Positions 41,906 to 52,388 are shown, numbered from the stretch's first letter. The stretch: DNA of 64,000 nt from Acidimicrobiia bacterium (GCA_947476745.1 CANJRG010000001.1:248001-312000), one strand, 5' to 3'. A program made the numbers and translations. The notes: generated from the letters alone by a model not told the origin.

Positions 41906-44467
41906 CTATCTTAGCGGACCCAACCCGGTGGACGGCAAGGTCGGGGGCGGTGCGCACGACGGTGACGGGTCGCTGCCCTCCCGGGCCGCGCTCGGCGAGG
42001 ACCCGGCACCGGCGTCGGGGCCGTACCCACCCGGGGATGTCGGCGGGCCGCCGTAGGCGAGGGGTGACCCGAAAGCGGTTGGCGCCGGATAGGCCCCACC
42101 GGGATGCGGTTCGTAGCGGGGCATCATGGCCCCGATCGGGCCTTCGGTGCGGTGCGCCTGCTGCGCCGCGGTCAGGTAGGCGCCGTACTGCTCGAGGAAG
42201 CCGTCAGTCCGGTACACCGCACCATCGAGGGTCGGGCCCTGAACGCCCTTGTAGATGGCGTCGATGTCCTCACCCGTGATGGTCTTGTGCTGCTGCAAGG
42301 CGTGGGCGATTGCCGCCAGGAACCAGCGGTTGTCGAACATCAACTGGTGGGCCCGGGTGTAGAGCTCCTGGAGCCTGGCCTCGACCTGGCGATCGAACTC
42401 CTCGCGTTGGGCATCGCTGATGTCGCTGGCCATGTGCGAGGTCAGGGTGTCGCCCATCGCCGAGCGGGACAGCATGCGACGGACCATGGTGGTGGCGTTC
42501 TGCATGTCGCCGCCCACGCCGACGCTGTTGTCGCCCTCGAAGAAGATGCGCTCGGCCGCCAGCGACGACAACGAGACGATGATGTCGTGCTCGAGTTCGC
42601 TGCGCCAACGGAACTTGCGCTCCTCGACCGGCACATAGCTCACGAAGCCACCCACGTCGCCGCGCTGCTCGATGGTGGCGATGTCGATGACCAGGCGGCG
42701 GCGCAGCAGGTAACCGGACACCGCATGGCCCGCCTCGTGCAGCGCGGTCTGCAACTGCTCGAGTTCCATGGAGGCCGGGCCGTCGGCGAGGCCGTGCACC
42801 TTGAACGCCTTGGCCTCGAGCACATCGGGCCAGCTGACCGTGTCGCGACCGCTTCGGATGGCCACGATGAGCGACTCGTTGACGATGTCCTTGATGACTG
42901 CGCCCGATGCTTGCGGCGACATCACCGCCAGCCGCTCGATCTGCTCGGCCGTCAGTACGTGGCGGATCTTGTTGAGGTAGCCGTCGAAGGTCTTGATCCG
43001 GCCCTCGAGGTTCGGATAATCGACCTTGTACATCCGGTCGATACGGCCGGGACGCAGCATGGCCTCGTCGAGGGCCTCCGGCATGTTGGTGGCCATCATC
43101 ACCAGGATGCGGTACTTCGGCGGCTCCTTCGGCTTCATGTTCAGCGCCTGGCGGAGCCGCCGGCTGACCATGCCACGCGGCTTCTTCAGGCCACTGAGCT
43201 CGGTGAGCAGTGCTTGCAACGTGCCCATCCCGCCGCCGCCGCCCATCCCGGCGCCCATGACGACGTTGTTCACGAAGGGGTTGTTGACGAACCGGTTGGT
43301 ACGCAGGCGGCCGGCCCCGGGGTCGGCCACCGCCTCGGCGCGGAGCTGGGCGAGCTCGTCCTGCATCCACATGGTCGCCGTCGACTCGCTCACGTAGTGC
43401 AGGGCGTTGCAGCAACGGTTGCGGGCCAGCAGGTGCAGTTCCTCACGGTCGACGCTGCCACTGAAGCCGCCACCGAGCTGGCCGCGGCTGCCGAGGGTAT
43501 CGGCCTCGTCGAAGAAGACGATGACCCCGCCGTAGCGCAGCGACAGCTTCCGCAGCTTGGTGAACAGCCGCTTCACCTTCAGAATGCCGACCCCGAAGAA
43601 CATCTGGATGAACGCACCGGGATCGACGAACACGTAGGGCTTGCCGGTCTCGCCGGCCACCGCCTCGGCCATGAGGGTCTTGCCGGTCCCCGGGGGCCCC
43701 CACAGCAACATACCGCCAGGTACGTGACCGCCCTTGTCCTCGATCGACTCGGGGTGTTCGAGGAAGACGATGTTCTCCTTCACCTTCTCGAGGACCTTGT
43801 CCTGGCCCCAGACGTTGGAGAAGCGGGTCTTGATGTCGCGGGGCATATAGGTGTCGATACCGCCGCGGGACAGAAACCAGAACATCCCGATGAACTGGAA
43901 CATGATGTACCCGAAGGCCAGGATCAGCTGAAAGAACCACGGCATGCCCGCCCCGCCGAAGGGGTTGGTCCACAACCGGCCCGGCGCCTGCACCAGTGCC
44001 TCGAGGAAGCTCACGCCCCAGATCCGGGCGAAGATCATCAACCCGACGGTGACCCAGGCCACCACCTTGACCATGCGCCCGAGCCGGTAGCGCAGCCACG
44101 GGTTGAGCCGGGACATACGGCGTTCCCATGCGCCCCACACCCGGCGTTCCCAGAACTGGTTGTAGCCGACGCTTCGTTCGCAGACGAACAGGTGCACCTG
44201 GTGCAGGAGCTCGAGCCCGCCGGCCACAAGAAGCCACCACTTGCTGTAGGTCTGGTCGCGCACGACGTCACCCCAGGGCATGATGGGTACGTCCTGCTGC
44301 TTGATGGCGATCGACAACGCCAGCACGGCGGCTATGGCGATCAACAGCCGCGCCCGGTCCCAGAACATGATGGGGGGCCGGGTGAGCGGCTCGTGGTCGT
44401 CGATCACGGGCTCGTGCACCGGGCCGGGCGGGCCGGCCAGGAACGAATCAGGCATGGGCAGGCTCAT
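41906..44467 (-). CDS. FtsH-like AAA+ membrane protease with a large insertion
   Basis: 853 residues. Hydrophobic segments at about 40-55, 77-93, 134-150 and 177-199 anchor the protein. The AAA domain has Walker A GPPGTGKT (257-264), pore loop MFFGVG, Walker B FFDEAD (318-323), sensor ATN (459-461) and RPGRIDR. The zinc-protease motif HEAGH is at 577-581, and a third ligand Asp lies in [10 protein letters not shown]. Walker B and sensor 1 are about 140 residues apart, versus about 50 in E. coli FtsH. The insert contains CC, NNPFVNN and a glycine run. The tail is Pro/Gly-rich. A specialised paralogue rather than housekeeping FtsH is likely. Confidence 0.9.
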   Translation of the reverse strand: MSLPMPDSFLAGPPGPVHEPVIDDHEPLTRPPIMFWDRARLLIAIAAVLALSIAIKQQDVPIMPWGDVVRDQTYSKWWLLVAGGLELLHQVHLFVCERSVGYNQFWERRVWGAWERRMSRLNPWLRYRLGRMVKVVAWVTVGLMIFARIWGVSFLEALVQAPGRLWTNPFGGAGMPWFFQLILAFGYIMFQFIGMFWFLSRGGIDTYMPRDIKTRFSNVWGQDKVLEKVKENIVFLEHPESIEDKGGHVPGGMLLWGPPGTGKTLMAEAVAGETGKPYVFVDPGAFIQMFFGVGILKVKRLFTKLRKLSLRYGGVIVFFDEADTLGSRGQLGGGFSGSVDREELHLLARNRCCNALHYVSESTATMWMQDELAQLRAEAVADPGAGRLRTNRFVNNPFVNNVVMGAGMGGGGGMGTLQALLTELSGLKKPRGMVSRRLRQALNMKPKEPPKYRILVMMATNMPEALDEAMLRPGRIDRMYKVDYPNLEGRIKTFDGYLNKIRHVLTAEQIERLAVMSPQASGAVIKDIVNESLIVAIRSGRDTVSWPDVLEAKAFKVHGLADGPASMELEQLQTALHEAGHAVSGYLLRRRLVIDIATIEQRGDVGGFVSYVPVEERKFRWRSELEHDIIVSLSSLAAERIFFEGDNSVGVGGDMQNATTMVRRMLSRSAMGDTLTSHMASDISDAQREEFDRQVEARLQELYTRAHQLMFDNRWFLAAIAHALQQHKTITGEDIDAIYKGVQGPTLDGAVYRTDGFLEQYGAYLTAAQQAHRTEGPIGAMMPRYEPHPGGAYPAPTAFGSPLAYGGPPTSPGGYGPDAGAGSSPSAAREGSDPSPSCAPPPTLPSTGLGPLR

Positions 44468-44494
44468 GGCCGGTCCTCTCGGAGCAACGACGGG

Positions 44495-45193
44495 TCACAC
44501 GTCATGACGGACCGCGAACGACGAGGCGATGGCGTCGATCGTCCTCTGGTACCTCAGGTAACACGATCCGGAGCAGTACATCGACAGGACGTAGATCTTC
44601 CCGGCATCGTGATCGAACAGCACGGTGAGGTCCTGCGTCACCCAGGCCGGGCCCTTGTCGTCCTTGGCGGCATTGATGTTCGCCACCGAGCGGCTCCCGG
44701 TGAGCCCGTCGGCGCTCACCTTCTCGTAGGCGCTCAGCTCGACCTTCTCCGATCCCACCCCGTCGGGCGGATAGACCGGGTCGACCGACATCGCCACCGT
44801 CTGGGAGCTGCGCAGCGCCGAGATCGAGTACTGCTCGCGGTAGTAGTCGTTGATCTTGTAGACCTCGACCTTGCCGGTGACCTCGGCGGGCAGGCCCTGG
44901 TCGTCGGGCTCCGACCCGCCGTTACTGGCGAAGGACAGCTTCCACACCGATTGGATACCGCTCGGCAGGGCGGCGACGCGACCGTCACCCTGGGTGGCGG
45001 TGACATCGCGCACCTCCCACCCGCTCGGCATCCGCACGAAGCTGCCGAGCGAACGGTTGGCGACGTACTGGTACTTCGACTGGCCGCATGCGGCAAGCAG
45101 CAGCGCCGCCATCGACATCATGACGATGAGGGTCCGTCGTCGGGGGCAGCGCGTTGTGGGCCTGCGCGGCACGTGCTCTCCATCCTCTGACAT
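44495..45193 (-). CDS. Lipoprotein of unknown function
   Basis: 232 residues. The N-terminus has a basic stretch (CPRRR), a hydrophobic core and a lipobox LLAAC with the lipidated cysteine at 36. The mature part resembles small actinobacterial lipoproteins with a PsbP/LpqN-like layout: SLGSFVRMPSGWEV at the start and a final YQRTIDAIASSF helix. A pair of cysteines (MYCSGSCY) is near the end. It ends 27 bases upstream of the FtsH-like gene start on the same strand, so the two probably share a transcript. Confidence 0.78.
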   Translation of the reverse strand: MSEDGEHVPRRPTTRCPRRRTLIVMMSMAALLLAACGQSKYQYVANRSLGSFVRMPSGWEVRDVTATQGDGRVAALPSGIQSVWKLSFASNGGSEPDDQGLPAEVTGKVEVYKINDYYREQYSISALRSSQTVAMSVDPVYPPDGVGSEKVELSAYEKVSADGLTGSRSVANINAAKDDKGPAWVTQDLTVLFDHDAGKIYVLSMYCSGSCYLRYQRTIDAIASSFAVRHDV

Positions 45194-45377
45194 GCCTGCG
45201 CGCCCCGGACAGCACGCCGGGCAATACGGACGATCGGTGTCGAATCGCCCGTGGCTGTCTCGACGTCACCGGGACGCGGCAAACTCCAGGTGCTTGAACG
45301 CTACCCGTAACCGGCGCGTTCCGGCTCATCGGATGAGGGGGCAAATCGTCGCCGCCACGGAACCGGACGGAGAGCTG

Positions 45378-46346
45378 ATGACCAGCACGATCGACGGTGA
45401 CTGCTCGGCGCTGCTCGCCGTTCGTGAGCACTTCGATGACCTGGTCAGCCGGACCGACGGGATCGACAAGTTCTGCTCCGGCCCCGACTGGATCGTGCCG
45501 CTGCACCGCACCTTCGGCTCGGGTGGGCTCCTGGTGCAGGCCACCACCGGGGCCGCCGTCGCCCTGGCCGTGCAGCCGGGCCCGCAGGGGCGCACCCTGC
45601 TGTGGGGTGTCGACATCGCGTGGGGCTATGCCCGGCCGGTGGTGGGACCCGACCTCGACGCCGGCATCGATCTGCTCGACCGACTACTGCACGACCACCG
45701 TCGGGACATGCTGGCGGTCGTGCTGACCGGCGTGGACCCCACTGGCGCGTTCGCCGGCCGCCTCGTCGAACGCCTGGGACACCGGCTGGTCGCCACCGGC
45801 GAGCCCGTCGGACGACGTGTCGCCGAGCTCGGCGACGGCGTCCACGCCTACCTGGCCCGGCGCAGCCGGGCGTTCCGGCGCAACGCCCGCCAGGCACAGC
45901 GACGCGCCGCGGAGGCCGGGGTCGTCTTCGAGTGGATCGTGGGTGGCGGCGCCGAAGTGGTCGATCGGGCGGTCCGGGCCGAGTCCCACAGCTGGAAAGG
46001 TCGCGAGGGCTCAGGCCTGGCCGACCCCACCTTCGCCGGTTTCTATCGCGAGCTGGCCGCCGGCCTGGCCCCGACCCAACGGCTGCGGGCCGGCTTTGCC
46101 CGGCTGGACGGACACGACATCGGCTTCATCCTCGGCGCCCGCCGGGGCAACGCGTACCGGGGCCTGCAGCTCGCCTACGCCGAGAGCGCCCGGGCGTTGT
46201 CGATCGGCAACCTGCTGCAACTCGGCCAGATGCACCGCCTGGCCGACGAAGGGGTGACCCGTTACGACCTCGGCCAGGACATGGCGTACAAGCTCGCCTG
46301 GTCCGACGAGCTGTTCGTCACCGACACCCTCGTGCTACGCAGCTGA
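45378..46346 (+). CDS. GNAT-type acyltransferase (BioF2/FemAB-like)
   Basis: 322 residues with the double-GNAT layout of the Acetyltransf_6 (CelD/BioF2) group. The first half ends in VLTGVDPTGAFAGRLVERLG. The core of the second is RNARQAQRRAAEAGVVFEW, then GFARLDGHDIGFILGARRGN and LSIGNLLQLGQMHRLADEGVTRYDLGQ. Such proteins transfer acyl or aminoacyl groups, often to envelope glycans or peptides. ATG 45378 follows a weak GGAGAG; ATG 45333 would add 15 residues. Confidence 0.82.
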   Translation: MTSTIDGDCSALLAVREHFDDLVSRTDGIDKFCSGPDWIVPLHRTFGSGGLLVQATTGAAVALAVQPGPQGRTLLWGVDIAWGYARPVVGPDLDAGIDLLDRLLHDHRRDMLAVVLTGVDPTGAFAGRLVERLGHRLVATGEPVGRRVAELGDGVHAYLARRSRAFRRNARQAQRRAAEAGVVFEWIVGGGAEVVDRAVRAESHSWKGREGSGLADPTFAGFYRELAAGLAPTQRLRAGFARLDGHDIGFILGARRGNAYRGLQLAYAESARALSIGNLLQLGQMHRLADEGVTRYDLGQDMAYKLAWSDELFVTDTLVLRS

Positions 46347-46433
46347 TCCCCCGCACCCGGTGCCCACACCCGGCAGCATGCACCCGGCCGCACCGCGTCC
46401 GCCGGTCGGCGAGACCGCAACCCTGCCGCGCAC

Positions 46434-46439
46434 TAGGGT
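46434..46439 (+). promoter_or_regulatory. -10-like box of the thioesterase gene at 46446
   Basis: TAGGGT, 6 bases before the ATG. Confidence 0.55.
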
Positions 46440-46445
46440 CCGGCC

Positions 46446-46808
46446 ATGAAGGACTCCCTCGCCACCGGCATCGAGGTCACCGCCTCCCATCTCGTCACCG
46501 ACGACATGTCGCCGCCGCACCTGCCCATGAAGGTGCTCTCGACGCCATCGATGATCATGCTGATGGAGCGGACCTGCCTCGAATCGGTCCTCGATCACCT
46601 CGACGCGGGCGAGAGCACGGTGGGCACGCACGTGTGCGTGTCACACCTCGCGTCAGCCGCTTCCGGCGAGACGGTGACGATCACCGCCCGACTCGCCGAG
46701 CGGAACAAGCGGCGGCTCAACTTCGAGGTGAAGGCAACCGCCGGTGACCGCGTGCTCGGCGAGGGGACCCATCAACGCGCCGTGATCGACACCAGCCGCT
46801 TCGGCTGA
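46446..46808 (+). CDS. FlK-like hotdog thioesterase
   Basis: 120 residues. The spacing of T33, E41 and H67 (STPSMIMLMERTC; VSHLAS) is the same as that of the Thr-Glu-His triad of fluoroacetyl-CoA thioesterase FlK. The C-terminal part has the typical LNFEVKATAGDRVLGEGTH strand. Most relatives are housekeeping thioesterases of unknown substrate, not fluoroacetate-resistance proteins. Its stop is three bases from that of the convergent YihY-type gene. Confidence 0.87.
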   Translation: MKDSLATGIEVTASHLVTDDMSPPHLPMKVLSTPSMIMLMERTCLESVLDHLDAGESTVGTHVCVSHLASAASGETVTITARLAERNKRRLNFEVKATAGDRVLGEGTHQRAVIDTSRFG

Positions 46809-46811
46809 TCG

Positions 46812-47936
46812 TCAACGGGTGCGGCGCGTTCCGCCGAATCCCACCACGACATGCTGTGACGGCAGGCGGGTGGTTGCCGCGGCCGCGGCGGTATAGGCCC
46901 GCTCGTCGGCCGGGGTCAGCTCGCCGTACTTGGCGATCAACGACCTCGGCCACAGCCGCCGGGCACGCACCACGTTGATCTCGGCCCCGATGATGACCAC
47001 CTGGGAGGCCAGGAAGAAGAACGTGAGCAGGCCGATCACCGCAGCGAAGTTCTGGTAGATGCGGGCCGAGTGCCGGACGGTCCGTTCGATGTAGTACGCC
47101 CCCGGGACTTGGACCACGAACCACCCGACCGCGGCGAACACCGAGCCCGGGACCAGCTCGGCCCAGCCGTGCTCCGCCTCCGACAGCAGCTTGAACGCCA
47201 CCAGGAACACCCCGCTGCTGACCACCATGCTGGCGGCGTAGATGGCCAGCCGCCCCTGGCCGGGTAGCTCGGGGATGAAACCGGCTGCGGTGCTGATGAC
47301 CACGGTGGCGAGCAACGACAAGCCCAGCAGACCCAGCAGCGCCAGGGACTTCAGCCGCCGTCTGGCCAGCGACGGCCGGCTGATCATGGGGACGTCCCAG
47401 ATGTCGTTGAGGGCGTTCTGCGCCGCGTCGATGACCTTGAGCCCGCTCCACAACGCCACGGTGATGCCGATCACCACCGCCGTCCTCGACCCGGTCAGCT
47501 CGCCGGCCGCGAGGCTCGGGCCCAAGATGGGCACTTGGTCGATGGCAGCCCCGGTGATCCGATCGCGCAGCTCCGGCTGGCCGTCGAGCACCATGCCGAG
47601 CACCGAGGTGAGGGCCAGGAACAGCGGGAACACCGAGAAGAAGGCGAAGTAGGACACCAACGCCGCCAGCGAACCGGCACGGTCGTCGCCGAACTTGCGC
47701 AGCACCGCCAGGCCGAAGCCGACCGGGCGATGCCGGCGTTGCCAACGGTCCGCCATGGCCAGCATCGCGGGTGGTGAGGACGGAGCGTCGGGCTCTTCCT
47801 CCTCGACCGGCGGCGGGCCCTCGCCCGGCCTGTTGCGCCAGGACCCGATGGCCACGGCGACGAACGCCGCGACGGCGACCACCGACGCCAGCAGCCCGCC
47901 GCTCACCGAGGGAACTGCCGGCGCCTTCTTCCCCAT
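46812..47936 (-). CDS. YihY/BrkB-family membrane protein
   Basis: 374 residues. One N-terminal hydrophobic helix (about 12-30) and an acidic/Pro linker precede the family core of six helices between about 85 and 335. The core includes DDRAGSLAALVSYFAFFSVFPLFLAL, ALWSGLKVIDAAQNALNDIW and a GAEINVVRARRLWPR end. Family members are inner-membrane proteins once mislabelled ribonuclease BN; the true role is unknown. The ATG at 47936 is supported by TACGTT 8 bases before it. Confidence 0.9.
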   Translation of the reverse strand: MGKKAPAVPSVSGGLLASVVAVAAFVAVAIGSWRNRPGEGPPPVEEEEPDAPSSPPAMLAMADRWQRRHRPVGFGLAVLRKFGDDRAGSLAALVSYFAFFSVFPLFLALTSVLGMVLDGQPELRDRITGAAIDQVPILGPSLAAGELTGSRTAVVIGITVALWSGLKVIDAAQNALNDIWDVPMISRPSLARRRLKSLALLGLLGLSLLATVVISTAAGFIPELPGQGRLAIYAASMVVSSGVFLVAFKLLSEAEHGWAELVPGSVFAAVGWFVVQVPGAYYIERTVRHSARIYQNFAAVIGLLTFFFLASQVVIIGAEINVVRARRLWPRSLIAKYGELTPADERAYTAAAAATTRLPSQHVVVGFGGTRRTR

Positions 47937-47944
47937 GGCCGATG

Positions 47945-47950
47945 AACGTA
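47945..47950 (-). promoter_or_regulatory. -10-like box of the YihY-type gene
   Basis: TACGTT on the minus strand, 8 bases before the ATG at 47936. Confidence 0.45.
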
Positions 47951-48001
47951 GTCGCTCAGGCGCCGGCTCCCGAGACCTGGACCGCAACGGGCGCCGGGCG
48001 G

Positions 48002-49222
48002 TCAGAGCACGTTCATCGGGTCGATCGGCGAGCCGCCGACCCACACCTCGAAATGCAGGTGCGGCCCGGTCGAGGCGCCGGTGGAGCCCACCCAACCGAT
48101 GGTCTCGCCCTGGCCCACGCTGACCCCCTCGCGCACCGCGAGTTCCGACATGTGGCCGTACAGGGTCGACAGGCCACCGGCGTGGGCGATGATCACGCAG
48201 TTCCCGTAGCCGCCGTTCCAGCCCGCGAAGATCACCTCACCCGCTTTCGCCGCCCGTACCGGCGAGCCGTACGCCGCACCGAAGTCGGTGCCCGAATGCA
48301 GTCGGGCGTAACCGAGGATCGGATGGATCCGGTGCCCGAACGGCGAGGTGATCGGCCCGTCGCTCGGCGTGATGAACCCCGATGCCGACGAGACGCTCAG
48401 TACCGGCGTCGCCGCCGGCCGGCCGGCGGCCGCGGCGACCTCGGCGAGATGTCGGTTGATCACCGCGGTCAGCTCGTCCTCGGCGGCCTTGAGCCGGTTC
48501 GCCTCGGCCTGGACGTCACCGATACGGGCCTGCAATGCCGCGGCCAACTCGGCCTGGGTCGCCCGACGGGCCGCGAGCTCAGCGGTCGCTCGCTCCAGCT
48601 CGGCGGTGAGTGCCGACGCCTCCGCCACCGCCTGGCGCGACGAACGCTCGAAGCGGCGCTGCTGCTCCTTGAGCGACCGCAATTCCTCGAGGTCCTCGGC
48701 GTAACGGCCACGGACCGCGTTGAGCAGGCTGGCCCGCTGGCTGACCTCGGTGGCATCGGCCGAGGCCAGGAACTGCTGGGTCTGACCACCCGATCCGCCG
48801 GTGTAGGCGTCGAGAACCGCGTCGGTGACCCGTGCCCGGACCTCGTCGATCCGGCCGGCCGTCGCCTCGAGGTCGGCCTGGGCCTTCGCCGCCGATCGGT
48901 CGGCGGCAGCGAGCGCATCGCGCGCCGCCCCGACCTTGGCCTCCTGGTAACCGATGGCCTCGTCGAGACCCTCGAGCGCCGAGCGGATCGTCGAGGCATC
49001 GGCGCGCAGCAGGTCGAGCTCGGCCGCGACCTGCGCCTGTTGGGCCCGGGTCGCCTCCCGCTGGGTCCGTGCCTCGTCGACCGACTGGCCCGATGCCAGG
49101 GCAGGCAGCGAAGCCAGGCAGATACACGCGCCGACAACGGCGATCATCTGCCGTCGCCACCGCCGTGACGGTTGGCCTGCGGCCCGATCTCCGTGGCCCT
49201 CGCCTCGTGTGTGCGCGATCAC
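48002..49222 (-). CDS. Secreted M23 peptidase with coiled coil (EnvC-like)
   Basis: 406 residues. A basic n-region (SRRWRRQ) and hydrophobic core MIAVVGACICLASLPALA form a signal peptide. Residues about 45-270 are a long Ala/Glu/Arg coiled coil. The C-terminal M23 domain has PFGHRIHPILG, HSGTDFGAAYGSPVRAA, LYGHM and GPHLHFEVW, a full zinc set. It should cut peptidoglycan cross-links or activate amidases at division. The GTG at 49222 (box TACCGT 10 bases away) includes the basic n-region; the ATG at 49147 would lose it. Confidence 0.9.
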   Translation of the reverse strand: MIAHTRGEGHGDRAAGQPSRRWRRQMIAVVGACICLASLPALASGQSVDEARTQREATRAQQAQVAAELDLLRADASTIRSALEGLDEAIGYQEAKVGAARDALAAADRSAAKAQADLEATAGRIDEVRARVTDAVLDAYTGGSGGQTQQFLASADATEVSQRASLLNAVRGRYAEDLEELRSLKEQQRRFERSSRQAVAEASALTAELERATAELAARRATQAELAAALQARIGDVQAEANRLKAAEDELTAVINRHLAEVAAAAGRPAATPVLSVSSASGFITPSDGPITSPFGHRIHPILGYARLHSGTDFGAAYGSPVRAAKAGEVIFAGWNGGYGNCVIIAHAGGLSTLYGHMSELAVREGVSVGQGETIGWVGSTGASTGPHLHFEVWVGGSPIDPMNVL

Positions 49223-49232
49223 CGTGAAAGCC

Positions 49233-49238
49233 ACGGTA
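49233..49238 (-). promoter_or_regulatory. -10-like box of the M23 peptidase gene
   Basis: TACCGT on the minus strand, 10 bases before the GTG at 49222. Confidence 0.4.
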
Positions 49239-49328
49239 GTCGCCACCACGGGCCCGGCCGTGGCAGCCACCCAGTGTGGGCAACGACGGCGGGGACGACG
49301 GCGGGAACGACGGCACGCTCCGAGCAGA

Positions 49329-50561
49329 TCAGCGGGGGAACCGCGCCTCCAACCAGGCGATGACCAGATCCATGGCCTCGCGTCGGTGACCCTCGAGGTA
49401 GTGCGGCGCACCGGGCAGCATCGCCAGGGTCCGGTCGGTCGCCCCGAGGTTGTCGAAGATCTCCTGGGCCTGCCACCGCCGGATCTCGGTATCGGCGAGC
49501 GGGTGCACCAGCAACGAGGGCACGGTCACCCGCGGCGCGGTGTCGGCCAGCCGGGCGTGGCTCGACAGGCCCGACCAGGTCGACAACCAGCCACGATCGG
49601 TCATGGTGCGGGCCAGCCCACCGCGGCCGTAGTTGGCCTCGAAGGGGTCGGGGAAGGCGAACAACGACCCCATCGGCCGATCGTCGGGGTCGATGCCGAG
49701 GTCGAGGTACGCCGGATCGGCCAGGGTGCGGTAGACGGTCAGGTACTGCGTACCCACGCCGCGCGCCCTGGCCTGACGCCAGGCCAGGCTGCCCCGCTCG
49801 AGACCGGAGGCCACCCGGCGGGACTGCTCCTGATCGGCCAGCGCGGCACGGGCCAGGGCATCGATGCGGGCCACCCGGTCTCGTTGGGCCTGCCGATACC
49901 GTGCCAGCCAGGCCTGTTCGTACCGGCAGGGTTCGGGCCAGGGACGCCAGCCGTTGTCCGGGTGGTACATGTCCAGCTCGTCGACCGTGGCGAAGGGGTC
50001 CTGCTCGTCGGCCACCGACGGGTCGATCACCTGCAGCATGAACACCCCTTCACCGGGATGCGCCGCGACCCCCACCCAGCCGTCGCCGAGGCCGGCATCG
50101 GCCTGGGCCAACGCCATGAGCGATCCCCCACCGGAGTTGCCCAGCAGCACCACCGCCTCGGCTCCCCGCCGACGCATCTCGGCCACCGCCGTGGCGACGT
50201 CGACCACGCAATTGTCGTGCAGGCAGTCGATGTCGTTGTTGAGGTAACGGGTGGCGAACCCGAGCACGGCAAAGCCGCTGGCGGCGAGCAACGGACAGGC
50301 GTAGTGCACCGAGAAGTCGGCCCGCGGATGGGTGAGCACGATCGCCGTCGAGGGCCGCCGCCCGACCGGCGTCCACAGCAGGCCCCGCACCAGCGCCCCG
50401 TCCGGGGACACCAGGCGGATCGACTCCCGCTGCACCGCCACGTCCGGCGCATCCTCGGCCAGCGGCCAGAACCCGACCCCCGCGGGGCGGACCGCTCCGA
50501 GATGGGCGTCGGCACGCGCACCGGGATGGGCATCGGCGTGGAACGGCAACGAATCAGCCAT
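49329..50561 (-). CDS. Alpha/beta hydrolase
   Basis: 410 residues. The nucleophile elbow is [15 protein letters not shown], the acid is probably in [14 protein letters not shown], and the base is in [15 protein letters not shown] helical cap of about 150 residues lies between the elbow and the acid. It is a cytoplasmic esterase or amidase of unknown substrate. The start at 50561 has CAGGCT, a variant of the local promoter box, 6 bases upstream. It diverges from the deformylase gene. Confidence 0.87.
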   Translation of the reverse strand: MADSLPFHADAHPGARADAHLGAVRPAGVGFWPLAEDAPDVAVQRESIRLVSPDGALVRGLLWTPVGRRPSTAIVLTHPRADFSVHYACPLLAASGFAVLGFATRYLNNDIDCLHDNCVVDVATAVAEMRRRGAEAVVLLGNSGGGSLMALAQADAGLGDGWVGVAAHPGEGVFMLQVIDPSVADEQDPFATVDELDMYHPDNGWRPWPEPCRYEQAWLARYRQAQRDRVARIDALARAALADQEQSRRVASGLERGSLAWRQARARGVGTQYLTVYRTLADPAYLDLGIDPDDRPMGSLFAFPDPFEANYGRGGLARTMTDRGWLSTWSGLSSHARLADTAPRVTVPSLLVHPLADTEIRRWQAQEIFDNLGATDRTLAMLPGAPHYLEGHRREAMDLVIAWLEARFPR

Positions 50562-50637
50562 GCCCCGAGCCTGCCACAGCCCCGGCACGTCCACGCCGGG
50601 CCACGTCCACGCCGAGGTGAACCGGGAGCACCGTTCG

Positions 50638-50643
50638 TATACT
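50638..50643 (+). promoter_or_regulatory. -10 box (TATACT) of the deformylase gene
   Basis: TATACT, the closest to consensus in the window, lies 6 bases before the GTG at 50650. It favours that start over the ATG at 50698. Confidence 0.65.
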
Positions 50644-50649
50644 GGGCAC

Positions 50650-51246
50650 GTGCCCAATCGCCGCCCTTCCGACGACGCGACCCTCGACGAAGCACTGATG
50701 CCCCTGCGCTACTTCGGCGACCAGTTCCTCCGCCGCCAGGCGGCCGAGGTCGCCGACCTCTCCGGCGACCTGGCCGCCTTCGGCCAGAAGATGCTGGTCA
50801 CGATGGATCACGAGGTCGGCATCGGGCTTGCCGCACCGCAGGTGGGCCGCTCGATCCGCATGCTGGTGCACGGCCTTCCGGAAGAGGCGCCAGCGGTGCT
50901 GATCAACCCGGTGATCGTGGAGAGCCGCGGCGAGTCGGTCTACCAGGAGGGGTGCCTGTCCATCCCGGGGCTGTACGTGGACGTGGTCCGGCCCGAGGAG
51001 ATCCACCTGCGGGCCTGGGGTCCCGACGGCGAAGAGATCGACCTCGACGCCGATGGGCTGCTGGCCCGGGTGTGCCAGCACGAGATGGACCACCTCGACG
51101 GGCTGCTCTTCGTCGACCGGATCGGGGTCGAGGACCGGGTCGCCGCCGAGGCCGAGCTGCGCAAGCGGGTCTCGGGAACCCTCGGCACCTCCGATCCGTT
51201 CCTCACCGGCAAGGCAATCAAGGTGCTGTTGCGCAAGAAGGCCTGA
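50650..51246 (+). CDS. def: Peptide deformylase
   Basis: 198 residues. The three signatures are complete: [17 protein letters not shown] (metal Cys) and QHEMDHLDG (metal His pair and catalytic Glu). It removes the formyl group from nascent proteins in the cytoplasm. Compared with the ATG at 50698, the GTG adds 16 residues that may be disordered. No fmt gene follows; fabH is next on the same strand. Confidence 0.94.
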   Translation: MPNRRPSDDATLDEALMPLRYFGDQFLRRQAAEVADLSGDLAAFGQKMLVTMDHEVGIGLAAPQVGRSIRMLVHGLPEEAPAVLINPVIVESRGESVYQEGCLSIPGLYVDVVRPEEIHLRAWGPDGEEIDLDADGLLARVCQHEMDHLDGLLFVDRIGVEDRVAAEAELRKRVSGTLGTSDPFLTGKAIKVLLRKKA

Positions 51247-51305
51247 TCCCGTCGGCCCCTCGGCCGGTGTCCGGTAGCCCCCACGGTCCGTGGCAAGCTG
51301 GTGCC

Positions 51306-52388
51306 ATGGGCTCCGTCATCGTCGGTACCGGTATCGCCGTTCCCCCGCACCGGGTCACCAACGCTGACCTCGGTGCCATCATGGACACCTCCGACGAGTG
51401 GATCCGCCGGCGCACGGGGGTGGGGAGCCGGTACCTGGCCGAACCCGGTGTCGGCCCGAGTGATCTCGGGGCCGCGGCCCTGCAGGCGGCCCTGGTCGAT
51501 GCCGGCATCGAACCTGGCGAGGTCGACCTGCTGGTGACCGCGACGATGACCCCTGATCAGTTCGCACCGGGCATCGGGGCGGTCGTGCAGGCCAAGGCCG
51601 GCCTCGGCCCGGTGGCGGCGTTCGACCTCCGCCAGCAGTGCTCCGGATTCCTCTACGGGCTCGACCTCGCCGACGCAATGCTGCGCAGCGGCCGGGCCCG
51701 CACCGCCGCCGTAGTCGGGGCCGAGGTCCACTCCGGCTACATGCCCTTCGGTACGGGATTCGACGTACTGCGCGGTACGCGAAGCGAGCCAACCGAGGCC
51801 GACCGGGCCGCCGCGACCGCCTCACGGGCCTGGAGCGTACTGTTCGGCGACGGTGCCGGTGCTGCGGTGCTTCGGGCCGGCGACCCCGCCGCCGACGCGC
51901 TGGACCCGGCGCAGCGCACCGGCGTTGTGGCCTCACGACTGTTCAGCGACGGCACCGAGTTCGAGCTGATCCAGGTCCGCGGGCTCGGCTTCCGCAACCA
52001 GCCCTACGTCGACGCCGAACAACTCGCGGCCGGGCTGCACCTGCCGGAGATGAACGGTGCCGAACTGTTCCGTCGGGCCTCCATCGCCATGCCAGCCGCG
52101 GTCCGGGCGGTGCTCGACGACGTCGGTCTGAGCATTGCGGACCTCGATCTCGTCGTCTGCCACCAGGCCAACGAGCGCATCGTCGACGTGGTCCGCTCCT
52201 CGCTGGGCATCGATGCCGAGGTCGCCCCCACCAACATCGAGCGTTACGGCAACACCACCGCCGCCACCCTGGCCATCCTGTTCCACGAACTGCGCCAGTC
52301 AGGCCGGGTGCCGGCCGGGGCCCTGGTCTGCTTCGTCGCCTTCGGGGCCGGCTCCCACTGGGGTGCCCTGCTGTACCGGCAACCGTGA
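51306..52388 (+). CDS. fabH: Beta-ketoacyl-ACP synthase III (FabH-like)
   Basis: 360 residues of the thiolase fold with the full Cys-His-Asn triad: C112 in RQQCSGFLYGL, H286 in VVCHQANERI and N316 in ERYGNTTAA. MDTSDEWIRRRTGV near the start is the classic FabH substrate motif. It condenses an acyl-CoA primer with malonyl-ACP to start fatty acid synthesis. An insert (GTRSEPTEADRAAATASRAW) near residue 160-180 is longer than in E. coli FabH. It is joined by GTGA to a small unknown gene. Confidence 0.92.
   Translation: MGSVIVGTGIAVPPHRVTNADLGAIMDTSDEWIRRRTGVGSRYLAEPGVGPSDLGAAALQAALVDAGIEPGEVDLLVTATMTPDQFAPGIGAVVQAKAGLGPVAAFDLRQQCSGFLYGLDLADAMLRSGRARTAAVVGAEVHSGYMPFGTGFDVLRGTRSEPTEADRAAATASRAWSVLFGDGAGAAVLRAGDPAADALDPAQRTGVVASRLFSDGTEFELIQVRGLGFRNQPYVDAEQLAAGLHLPEMNGAELFRRASIAMPAAVRAVLDDVGLSIADLDLVVCHQANERIVDVVRSSLGIDAEVAPTNIERYGNTTAATLAILFHELRQSGRVPAGALVCFVAFGAGSHWGALLYRQP

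Noticed and set aside
42104-45190. 1,028-codon + strand frame
   Set aside because: It is the exact antisense of the FtsH-like and lipoprotein genes and has the composition of a shadow frame.
46446-46808. Fluoroacetate-resistance role for the FlK-like protein
   Set aside because: The triad spacing fits FlK, but most relatives are general thioesterases and no fluorinase or fluoroacetate genes are nearby.
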